From Acidobacteriota bacterium (lineage in GTDB: Bacteria; Acidobacteriota; Terriglobia; Terriglobales; Acidobacteriaceae), in assembly GCA_021798655.1 (NCBI GenBank), contig JAJZFE010000461.1:1-17143 (forward strand): a stretch of DNA of 17,143 nt. Reading direction: 5' to 3'. The position numbers were made by a program, and so were the translations under genes. The notes beneath the pieces are model-generated. The model was given only the letters and a program-made list of their open reading frames with translations. It was not told where the DNA came from and searched no databases. Positions 6,547 to 12,791 of the stretch are shown here, in pieces (positions within the stretch are counted from its first letter, which is position 1; every line of letters begins with the position of its first letter).

Positions 6547-9036
6547 CTACTGAGGCTTCGACTGAGCCTTCGCCCTGCTGGCCGCGGCCTTCGTAGCAGG
6601 ATAGTTCGTCACGCTGTCCAGCCGCTGCGCAGAAGGGACGTCGTCTGGTGCAGCCTGATTCTGTATCGAGAGCGGCGGCGACGACTGGCTCGGCGCGCCG
6701 GAATCGCTGTCATCCTCAGGCTCGGCAACAGGCACATCGCGCGGCTTCGGCCGCACCACATCCGCCGCCGAAAGCGGCACCGCCAGCGTCTTCTTCGGTG
6801 CTCCCTGCTGTGCGAACGACTCGCTGGGCTTGTCCGCTACGGCCGCCTTCATGAAGCTCATCCACATCGGCAGCGCCGCGCGCGCACCAGTCTCTTTCTC
6901 GCCGAGCGACTGACGGTTGTCGAACCCGATCCACGTTCCGCATGTGACCGACGGCGAGAAGCCGATGAACCAGGCGTCCGTGTAGTTGTTAGTCGTACCG
7001 GTCTTGCCGCCGAAGGCATGGTGCATCTGCGCGGCCGCTGCCGCTGTCCCATGCTGCACCACGGCCTGCAGCAGCACCATCATCTCGCGTGCAATATCCA
7101 GCGTGATGACCTCACGCACCTCCGGCGTCGGCTCCGGCATCACCGTTCCATCCGCTTGCTCCACGCGACGAATGTAGTGCGGCGCAATCCGTATCCCGTC
7201 GTTCGGAAACACCGAGTATGCGCCTACCTGCTCGGCCAGCGTGATGTCCGCCGAACCGATCGCCACGGGCAGAAAGTTCGGAATGTTGCTCGTGATGCCG
7301 AACCGGTGCGCGACATCGATCACCTTCGCGATGCCAACCTTGTCGGCCAGCCGCAGCGCCGGAATGTTGCGCGACTCCGCGAACGCATCCACCAGAGTCA
7401 TGGAGCCGCGATAGTCCGCCTCGTAGTTGTGCGGCGTGTACGGTCCACCAGCGGTATAGAAGGTCGTCGGCGTGTCGAGCACGGTGTCGCTCGGCTTCAT
7501 CCCCGCTTCCATCGCGGCGGTGTAGTCGTAGGGCTTGAACGACGAACCAACCTGCCGCTGAGCCTGCGTCGCACGGTTGAACTGGCTCAGCTGAAAGTCG
7601 CGACCACCCACCATCGCGAGCACTTCACCGTTCGAGTTGTCCACCGCCATCATCGAAGCCTGCGCACCGGAGTCCTGCTCCAACGCCACATGCAGCGGGC
7701 CAGCAACAGGCGCGTTCACCACGCGCACGTATACGACATCACCAACCGTGGCCAGGTCCGTCGCCCTGGGACGCTGCGTCCATGTCCAGTCGTTCGCAGT
7801 CAGCGCGGCGCTCTGCGTACCAAGCCGAACCACCATCTTCGCCGCAGAGACCTCCGTGACGAGCGCATGGTAGTACGAGCCTTCGTAGATCGGCTGGCTC
7901 CAGTCCACATGCCTGTAAGCATCCAGCGTGACGCCCTCGGCCAGCACATTCTCCGCAGGCTTCTTCCACCCGCGCCTGCGCTCATAGGCAGCCGCTCCAT
8001 CAAGCACTGCGGCCTCCGCTGCGTGCTGCAGGTTGATATCGAGCGTGGTGTACACACGCAGCCCTGCGCCATGCACCTCATCGCTGCCAAACTCGCGTTC
8101 GAGCTGCCGACGCACCTCTTCAACGAAGTACGGCGCCTCCTCATTCGAGGGTGCCTCCAGGTGCAGTCCAAGCGGCTCGGCCTTGGCCTGCATCGCCTGC
8201 TCCGGGGTGATCTTGCGATCGGTCAGCATCTCCTGCAAAACCAGGTTTCGGCGTCGCAGCGCACGCTCAGGATTGCGGACCGGCGAATAATACTCGGGCC
8301 CCTTGGGCAGCGCCGCCAGCAGCGCTGCTTCTGCCAGCGTCAGGTCGCGGGCATGCTTGCTGAAGTAATACTCACTGCCGGCCTCGAAGCCATACGTGCC
8401 GCGGCCCAGATAGATCTGGTTCGCGTACAGCGTGAAGATCTGCTCCTTGGTAAAGTGCCGCTCGATCTCCAGCGTCAGCGCAATCTCCTGCACCTTGCGC
8501 GCGTACGTTTTTTCGGCAGAGAGAAACAGGTTCCTCGCCAGCTGCATCGTCAGTGTTGACGCACCCTGCACCTTTCCGTGGGTGTGGATGTCTTCGTACG
8601 CTGCTTCGATCATGCGCGGCAGGTTCACACCGCCGTTTGACTCGAAGTTCTTGTCTTCGATCGACAGGATCGCCTCGCGCAGCACGGGTGGAATATCGTC
8701 GTAGCCCACCACCACGCGCCGTTCCAGCGCAAACGATCCAAACGCTTTGCCGTGGATATCGTAAAGCTCAGTCGTCGTATCCGGCCGGTAGCGTTCCAAC
8801 TCCGCCATCTGCGGCAGGTTGATCGAAAACACGAGAACGAGTCCCAGCGTGACACCGAGTACCGACGAAGCCAGCAGCAATGCGGCCAACGCGGCGCGCT
8901 TCTCCAGAGCTCGCGTTCGAGGGCTGCGCGCATCCACATCCCGAAGCGGGAAGCGAAGCATGGCGCGCCACAACAACGACCACGAGCGTCTCGTGTCGTT
9001 CAGCGGAGCCGGTTTTGTTGGATCTCGTGTCGCCAC
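6547..9036 (-). CDS. Class A penicillin-binding protein (PBP1A type)
   Basis: This 829-residue inner-membrane peptidoglycan synthase has both glycosyltransferase and transpeptidase domains. A cytoplasmic tail of ~45 residues precedes one membrane helix (~46-72). The glycosyltransferase domain (~90-300) shows the catalytic E127-D128-K-N-F, G-A-S-T-L-T-M-Q-L-A-R-N-L-F at 158-171, R-K-V-Q-E near 180 and Y-L-G-R-G-T-Y-G-F-E-A at 209-219. The transpeptidase domain has S498-S-F-K501 (SxxK), S555-R-N (SxN) and K678-T-G-T-T (KTG). The tail after ~735 is Pro/Ser/Asp-rich and likely disordered. In the first motif the usual His after E-D-x-x-F-x-x is Asn134, a difference from E. coli PBPs. The start used is GTG with only a weak SD, so the true N-terminus could be shorter. 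It follows the S41-like gene by 50 bp, probably on one transcript. The fused stops with ribF suggest antisense 3' overlap. Confidence 0.95.
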   Translation of the reverse strand: MATRDPTKPAPLNDTRRSWSLLWRAMLRFPLRDVDARSPRTRALEKRAALAALLLASSVLGVTLGLVLVFSINLPQMAELERYRPDTTTELYDIHGKAFGSFALERRVVVGYDDIPPVLREAILSIEDKNFESNGGVNLPRMIEAAYEDIHTHGKVQGASTLTMQLARNLFLSAEKTYARKVQEIALTLEIERHFTKEQIFTLYANQIYLGRGTYGFEAGSEYYFSKHARDLTLAEAALLAALPKGPEYYSPVRNPERALRRRNLVLQEMLTDRKITPEQAMQAKAEPLGLHLEAPSNEEAPYFVEEVRRQLEREFGSDEVHGAGLRVYTTLDINLQHAAEAAVLDGAAAYERRRGWKKPAENVLAEGVTLDAYRHVDWSQPIYEGSYYHALVTEVSAAKMVVRLGTQSAALTANDWTWTQRPRATDLATVGDVVYVRVVNAPVAGPLHVALEQDSGAQASMMAVDNSNGEVLAMVGGRDFQLSQFNRATQAQRQVGSSFKPYDYTAAMEAGMKPSDTVLDTPTTFYTAGGPYTPHNYEADYRGSMTLVDAFAESRNIPALRLADKVGIAKVIDVAHRFGITSNIPNFLPVAIGSADITLAEQVGAYSVFPNDGIRIAPHYIRRVEQADGTVMPEPTPEVREVITLDIAREMMVLLQAVVQHGTAAAAAQMHHAFGGKTGTTNNYTDAWFIGFSPSVTCGTWIGFDNRQSLGEKETGARAALPMWMSFMKAAVADKPSESFAQQGAPKKTLAVPLSAADVVRPKPRDVPVAEPEDDSDSGAPSQSSPPLSIQNQAAPDDVPSAQRLDSVTNYPATKAAASRAKAQSKPQ

Positions 9037-9086
9037 GGCTGATCCAACCTTACTACGCGTTACTGTGAATTGAGCGAGGCAGCAGG

Positions 9087-10343
9087 CTACGCAGTCTTGG
9101 CCTTCAGCATGTCTAACGCCTTGGTCAACTGGTCATCCGGTGCCGCCGGTTTCTTCGGAGTCTTCGGGACCGACTGCGCGCCCGGCACTGCTGGCACCGA
9201 AGCCGTGTCATCGCCTTGGTCGTCCATTGCGGACGCAACCAACGTTGCCGGGGTCACAGCATCGTCTTCGAACTTCTTGCCAGCTGGCGATGCGTACTTC
9301 GCAATGGAGAGAATCACAGCTCCGCCATCCGGAAGGTCAAACGTCTTCTGCAGCGAGCCTTCACCGAAGGTCTTTTCACCAACCAGGTCGCCGCGCTTGT
9401 CATCCTGAATCGCACCGGCCACCAACTCTGCCGGACCGGAAGTACCGCGGTTCACAAGCACCACCAGCGGAGAAGTTGCATCGATCGCTTTGGAGGTCTC
9501 TGCCGTGAACGTCTGCCTGGGATACTTCTGCCCTTCGAGCGTCGCAATCGTGCCGCTCGGCACGAAGAAATTCGTCAACCGCACCGCCTCGTTCATATCG
9601 CCAGCGGCCACATCGCGGAGATCGAGCAGCACCTTCTTCTGGCCAGTCTTCTCTGCGGTCTTCAGCTTCTGTTCCACTTCATCCACGTGGACTTTGTCGA
9701 GGGCCACGGGCTTCAGGTAGAGGATCGAAGAGTTCTCATAAAACTGCTCAGCGACCGGCGGCTCTTCGACGACAGCGCGCGTGAGCGTGATCTTGTCCGG
9801 GTCAGCCTTGCGCGGACGAATGACGACCAACTGCAACTCACTGCCGGGGGTGCCCTGCAACAGCATCTCGATCATGGCCAGAGAAAGATCGCGCGTGTCC
9901 TGCGTACCGATCGCTTCGATCAGGTCCCCGTCGCCGAGGTTTGCCTTGTCGGCGGGGCTGCCCGGAACCACGGAGATGACAGTCGCGTATCCGAATCGCT
10001 TAGAGACGTTCAGACCAAACTGCGCCTTGCCGCCCTTATCGTCCTTGTACGTCTTGTAGTCCGCCGGGGTCAGGTAGCTGGAGTCCGCATCGAGCGATTC
10101 CAGCAGGCCACGCAGCGCGCCCGTTGTTACATTCGGGATGTTGGGCACCGAAACATAGTCGGACTGAACATGCTGCAATACCTCGCCGTAGACGTTGATC
10201 TGCTTGTAGGCGTCAGCCTGGGCATCATCGCCGGCGGCGCGCACGCCATACACATTCACGCCCAGAAAGACGCCGACGATCAACGCAACCGAGACGGCAA
10301 GTAAGGTTATCTTCAGGCTCTTTGGCATAGCTTTGTGCATCAC
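9087..10343 (-). CDS. S41/C-terminal-processing-protease-like protein, catalytic dyad apparently lost
   Basis: This 418-residue exported or membrane-anchored protein is organised like CtpA/Prc. It has an N-terminal hydrophobic segment (~10-33), a helical region, a PDZ domain (~106-176, with G-L-N-V...V-V-P-G-S-P-A-D-K-A-N-L-G-D-G-D at 126-140) and the S41 core. The motif usually written N-x-G-[ST]-A-S-A-S-E, with the catalytic Ser as the first S of SASE, reads N-R-G-T-S-G-P-A-E (298-306), so that position is Gly303. The usual F-G-K-G catalytic Lys is Glu328 in K-T-F-G-E-G-S-L-Q. Ser302 and Lys324 are nearby but out of register. It may be a pseudoprotease that binds substrates by its PDZ domain, or may use a shifted centre. 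The start is GTG at 10343 or the adjacent ATG at 10340. Residues ~360-418 are a low-complexity tail. The PBP gene lies 50 bp downstream. Confidence 0.85.
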   Translation of the reverse strand: MMHKAMPKSLKITLLAVSVALIVGVFLGVNVYGVRAAGDDAQADAYKQINVYGEVLQHVQSDYVSVPNIPNVTTGALRGLLESLDADSSYLTPADYKTYKDDKGGKAQFGLNVSKRFGYATVISVVPGSPADKANLGDGDLIEAIGTQDTRDLSLAMIEMLLQGTPGSELQLVVIRPRKADPDKITLTRAVVEEPPVAEQFYENSSILYLKPVALDKVHVDEVEQKLKTAEKTGQKKVLLDLRDVAAGDMNEAVRLTNFFVPSGTIATLEGQKYPRQTFTAETSKAIDATSPLVVLVNRGTSGPAELVAGAIQDDKRGDLVGEKTFGEGSLQKTFDLPDGGAVILSIAKYASPAGKKFEDDAVTPATLVASAMDDQGDDTASVPAVPGAQSVPKTPKKPAAPDDQLTKALDMLKAKTA

Positions 10344-10465
10344 TCCACGGCGGGGATTCTGACCTGCAAACTGCGACTGCTGAACAATCTTCTGCCTGTC
10401 GCTGGATTAGACGTACCTTGCAGCGATCCTGGTAGTGACCGCCAGCGACAGTTGTTGAAATGATA

Positions 10466-10485
10466 CTCTCATCTTCGGATGAGAG
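10466..10485 (-). terminator. 8-bp hairpin with tetraloop downstream of the tRNA
   Basis: CTCTCATC (10466-10473) pairs with GATGAGAG (10478-10485) around a 4-base loop. On the minus strand it lies ~60 bp after the tRNA 3' end and is followed by TATCATTTC, a weak U-rich run. It is the best terminator candidate for the tRNA transcript and also lies upstream of the S41-like gene. Confidence 0.5.
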
Positions 10486-10545
10486 AGTTTCGCTGACTCA
10501 GCCGTAGCCCCCCGCCCAGGCTGGTTGTCTGCACACAGTGTGAAT

Positions 10546-10622
10546 TGGTGGCGGTGAGTGGAATCGAACCACTGACCTACGGGTTATGAGTCCGTCGCTC
10601 TAACCATCTGAGCTACACCGCC
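10546..10622 (-). tRNA. tRNA with CAT anticodon, most likely elongator tRNA-Met
   Basis: On the minus strand the sequence folds into a full cloverleaf of 77 nt with the 3' CCA encoded (10546-10548). The acceptor stem is GGCGGTG/CACCGCC with an A discriminator. The D arm is GCTC...GAGC, the anticodon CAT is at 10586-10588 within C-T-C-A-T-A-A, and the T arm is AGTGG-TTCGATT-CCACT. The fully paired acceptor and absence of the GGG:CCC anticodon-stem signature argue against initiator tRNA. The GGCGG acceptor fits elongator Met better than lysidine-modified Ile-CAT, but the sequence alone does not prove it. The innermost anticodon-stem pair is A31-C39, a mismatch. No integrase or attachment-site duplication is next to it. 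Confidence 0.95.
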
Positions 10623-10696
10623 GGTGCCCTTCACAGGGCGAGAGCAGACTGCATCGAGCGACCCGGACCCCGGCCGCGACATCAGCCGCTGTACCC

Positions 10697-10725
10697 ATCA
10701 TAAGTTTCGCGTACTTTAAGGTCAA
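10697..10725 (-). promoter_or_regulatory. Sigma70-type promoter for the tRNA
   Basis: On the minus strand TTGACC (+ strand 10720-10725) is followed after exactly 17 bp by TATGAT (+ strand 10697-10702), close to the TTGACA-17-TATAAT consensus. Transcription would start near 10690, giving a 5' leader of about 65-70 nt before the tRNA. The -35 hexamer overlaps the Shine-Dalgarno region of the divergent small membrane-protein gene. Confidence 0.75.
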
Positions 10726-10727
10726 CC

Positions 10728-10985
10728 TTGGCACTCATGTTTCATCGCTCGCAACCGCTTCTCGCCGCGCTGGCACTGGCGAAATCCTCTCCGTGCAGGG
10801 TGGACAGCGACTCGCTGCAGTGTCGGCTGCTCAACTACCTGCACCTGCTGCAGGTGATCGGCGCGGTGCTGGCCGTGCTGCTGGCGGTCGTTCTTGCCTT
10901 CGCGGTGCAGTCCTGGATCGCGAGCCGCGATGCCGGCGACCTGCCTACGGCCGGATCGAACTCGACGAAAGGAACACGGCGATGA
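10728..10985 (+). CDS. Small single-helix membrane protein coupled to kdsB
   Basis: This is an 85-residue protein of unknown function. The TTG start at 10728 has AAGG (10718-10721) six bases upstream, the best spacing. The alternative ATG at 10737 has no suitably placed RBS. A polar N-terminus with two Cys (C23 and C32) is followed by a strong membrane segment at ~41-65 (LQVIGAVLAVLLAVVLAFAV) and a short polar tail. The stop TGA overlaps the kdsB start as ATGA, so translation is coupled. The overlap and coding-like frame support it as a real gene. A role with kdsB in envelope or LPS synthesis is only inference from the linkage. Confidence 0.6.
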   Translation: MALMFHRSQPLLAALALAKSSPCRVDSDSLQCRLLNYLHLLQVIGAVLAVLLAVVLAFAVQSWIASRDAGDLPTAGSNSTKGTRR

Positions 10986-11731
10986 ACTCTACCCTGCCTC
11001 CCCCCCGGCCACGGGTGCTGGGCGTGATTCCGGCGCGGCTGGGCTCCACCCGGCTGCCGGGCAAGGTGCTGCGGCTGCTGCACGGGGAGCCGCTGCTCGG
11101 CTGGGTGTACCGCGCGGCGCGGGCCTGTCCCGCGCTGGACGACCTGGTGATCGCCGCTGACTCGGACGAGGTGCTGGCGCTGTGCACCGAGCGGGAGTGG
11201 CCCTGCCTGCTGACCTCGCCGCGGCTGCCCAGCGGCACCGACCGGCTCTATGCCGTCTCGCGCAGCCTGCCGGCCGACATCTACGTGAACATCCAGGGCG
11301 ACGAACCGCTGCTGCACCCGGAGCACATCACGGCACTCCTGACGCCGTTCAACCAGCCTGGCGTCGATGTCACCACGCTGAAGGTCCGCTGCACGGCGGA
11401 CAACATCGCCAACCCGAACGCGGTGAAGGTCGTCACCGCTGCGGACGGCCGCGCGCTGTACTTCTCGCGGGCGACCATACCGTACGACCGCGACGCCGAG
11501 GGCCGCGCGCACTACTGGAAGCACCTCGGGCTCTATGCCTATCGCCACGCCGCGCTGGAGCGGTTTGCGGCGCTGAAGCCGAGCGAACTGGAGCAGACCG
11601 AGCGCCTGGAGCAGCTGCGGCTGCTGGAGAACGGCATCAGCCTGTACGTCGCAGAGACGCCGTTCGATACCATCGGCGTGGACACCGAGGACGACCTGCG
11701 CCGCGTGGAGGCGATTCTGCAAGGTCGTTAG
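10982..11731 (+). CDS. kdsB: 3-deoxy-manno-octulosonate cytidylyltransferase (CMP-Kdo synthetase)
   Basis: This 249-residue cytosolic enzyme activates Kdo with CTP to CMP-Kdo for the LPS inner core. The frame extends further upstream, but the ATG at 10982 (GAAAGGAA just before it, overlapping the upstream stop) gives the usual family length (~248). Signatures: V-I-P-A-R-L-G-S-T-R-L-P-G-K near the N-terminus, the N-I-Q-G-D-E-P-L metal/nucleotide motif, Y-F-S-R-A-T-I-P-Y, K-H-L-G-L-Y-A-Y-R, and L-E-Q-L-R-L-L-E-N-G followed by G-V-D-T-E-D-D-L. All expected motifs are present, so it should be active. It lies alone with the small upstream membrane gene, without other Kdo or lipid A genes in view. 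Its codons are G-rich at third positions, unlike the C-ending codons of the + strand genes at 3-6.5 kb. Confidence 0.96.
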   Translation: MNSTLPPPRPRVLGVIPARLGSTRLPGKVLRLLHGEPLLGWVYRAARACPALDDLVIAADSDEVLALCTEREWPCLLTSPRLPSGTDRLYAVSRSLPADIYVNIQGDEPLLHPEHITALLTPFNQPGVDVTTLKVRCTADNIANPNAVKVVTAADGRALYFSRATIPYDRDAEGRAHYWKHLGLYAYRHAALERFAALKPSELEQTERLEQLRLLENGISLYVAETPFDTIGVDTEDDLRRVEAILQGR

Positions 11732-11746
11732 GCGATGCAGCCACAC

Positions 11747-11830
11747 CGTTCGGACTTGGCACCCACCCCCTGTTTTGGGGGTAAAGTCTTGACGCGTATA
11801 GGCTTAGCTTCGGACTTCCGGTTCGACCTC
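11747..11830 (+). repeat. Dispersed intergenic repeat, copy B
   Basis: This matches copy A (minus strand, 2981-3064) over ~84 bp, including an identical AAAGTCTTGA at 11783-11792. It contains a 6-bp stem, ACCCCC (11765-11770) with GGGGGT (11777-11782), and is bounded by the 9-base direct repeat TTCGGACTT at 11749-11757 and 11809-11817. It occupies the 208-bp gap between the convergent kdsB and HAD phosphatase genes, where the hairpin might also serve as a 3' end. The remainder of that gap (11831-11939) shows nothing I recognise. Confidence 0.75.
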
Positions 11831-11939
11831 TCCCCCGGGCCAACCCTTCTGCCGCAGCCCACCGACTGCCTTACTTTCTATTCTAAACGGTCTGTCAAGT
11901 GCCGCGTACGGCATGATTCCAGCACCATCCGGCAGACCG

Positions 11940-12620
11940 CTACAGCGCGTCGATGGCTACCTTGAGCTGGTCGCCGGCGACGACGGCGGTGACGGATTCG
12001 AGCGAGCGGACGACCCAGGAGGCTCCGGCGTCGCGGAGGTCCTGCTCCGGGGTGGTGCCGAGCACGGCCACCACGCGGGCTCCGGCGGCGACGCCGGCCT
12101 GCACGCCGTTGGGCGCGTCCTCAAAGACCAGGCACTGCTGCGGAGGCACACCTGCGCCGTCGATGCCCAGACGCGCAGCACCCATCAGATACGGTTGCGG
12201 GTCGGGCTTGCCGCGCGTGACCATGTTGGCGGAGATGAGCCGGTCGGGCTGGGGCAGCCGCGCCGCACGCAGCCGCGCCGCCAGCAGAGGATCCGTGGCC
12301 GAGGTCACGATGGCCCAGCGCTCCAGGGGCAGGCTCTGCAGCAGAGCCCGCGCGCCGGGCAGCACAATGATGTCGTCCACGTCGGCGATCTCCATCGTCT
12401 CGATGCGTAGCAGGCCCTCAGCCACATCGACGCCCGGTGCGAGGTGGCGGACGATGTCCTCGGCGCGGACGCCGTGGGGAATCGTAACCTGCTCCCAGTT
12501 GGCGATGCCGTAGTGCCGCGCCCACTGCTTCCAGCAGCGCTCGGCGCTGGCGATGGAGCTGACCAGCACGCCGTCCATGTCAAACAACATTCCTGCTGCG
12601 TCTACCGTCACCACACCCAA
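11940..12620 (-). CDS. HAD-superfamily sugar-phosphate phosphatase (GPP/DOG-like)
   Basis: This is a cytosolic haloacid-dehalogenase-type phosphatase. The frame is open back to 12716, but that part crosses repeat-like DNA. The TTG at 12620 has AGGAG six bases upstream and gives 226 residues; GTG at 12614 or 12611 and ATG at 12590 are alternatives. Motif I, L-F-D-M-D-G-V-L, supplies the nucleophile and acid/base Asp. V-T-S-A-T is motif II, R-G-K-P-D-P carries the motif III Lys, and V-F-E-D-A-P-N-G-V-Q-A-G is motif IV. The cap region and S-A-N-M-V-T-R-G-K-P-D-P-Q-P-Y-L resemble yeast glycerol-3-phosphatase and 2-deoxyglucose-6-phosphatase, so a small sugar or polyol phosphate is the likely substrate. 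It follows manC on the same strand after 151 bp, so it may be the last gene of that transcript. Exact substrate unknown. Confidence 0.87.
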   Translation of the reverse strand: MGVVTVDAAGMLFDMDGVLVSSIASAERCWKQWARHYGIANWEQVTIPHGVRAEDIVRHLAPGVDVAEGLLRIETMEIADVDDIIVLPGARALLQSLPLERWAIVTSATDPLLAARLRAARLPQPDRLISANMVTRGKPDPQPYLMGAARLGIDGAGVPPQQCLVFEDAPNGVQAGVAAGARVVAVLGTTPEQDLRDAGASWVVRSLESVTAVVAGDQLKVAIDAL

Positions 12621-12696
12621 GCCCTGCTCCTGTTCTGTGCTGCGATTCTGCGTCGAGCGTTCGTGTACATCGCTTGTCGGGTTCGACAAAACGCAG

Positions 12697-12711
12697 ATTC
12701 CCTGCGGGAAT
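12697..12711. repeat. Short palindrome in a repeat-like intergenic stretch
   Basis: ATTCCC (12697-12702) and GGGAAT (12706-12711) form a perfect 6-bp stem with a 3-base loop. The surrounding AT-rich run ending in GACAAACAAAAACACC differs from the coding DNA. Similar GGGAATGAC-type palindromes are, from memory, common dispersed intergenic elements. It lies in the 151-bp manC-HAD gap. Confidence 0.5.
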
Positions 12712-12755
12712 GACAAACAAAAACACCTCGTCCAGACCGAATCAGAGTCTTCCTC

Positions 12756-12791
12756 GATGAGGTTCAGCTTGCTAGATGAGGTTCAGCTTGC
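12756..12791. repeat. Tandem duplication of 17 bp (19-bp period) across the manC stop codon
   Basis: GATGAGGTTCAGCTTGC occurs at 12756-12772 and again at 12775-12791. The two spacer bases complete the manC stop codon (CTA on the + strand, 12772-12774), so the in-frame copy ends the protein as K-L-N-L-I and the other copy lies just after the stop. Confidence 0.95.

Noticed and set aside
7018..8559. 513-codon open frame on the + strand opposite the PBP gene
   Set aside because: Arg/His-rich shadow of a gene with all PBP motifs intact.
10532..10542. CACACAGTGTG palindrome just after the tRNA 3' end
   Set aside because: A single 11-bp palindrome with no second copy or promoter context; too little to call an operator.
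10546..10622. tRNA as an integration site for a genomic island
   Set aside because: No integrase gene and no 3'-end duplication of the tRNA were found on either side within the window.
10344..10727. Replication origin at the composition switch
   Set aside because: No dnaA, dnaN or other origin-linked gene, no DnaA-box cluster and no AT-rich unwinding region were seen.
10793..10981. Upstream extension of the kdsB frame
   Set aside because: It overlaps the small membrane-protein gene in another frame; the ATG at 10982 with RBS gives the standard family length.
12621..12716. N-terminal extension of the HAD phosphatase frame up to 12716
   Set aside because: It crosses the palindrome and AT-rich repeat-like DNA, adds no HAD sequence, and a better RBS-start pair exists at 12620.
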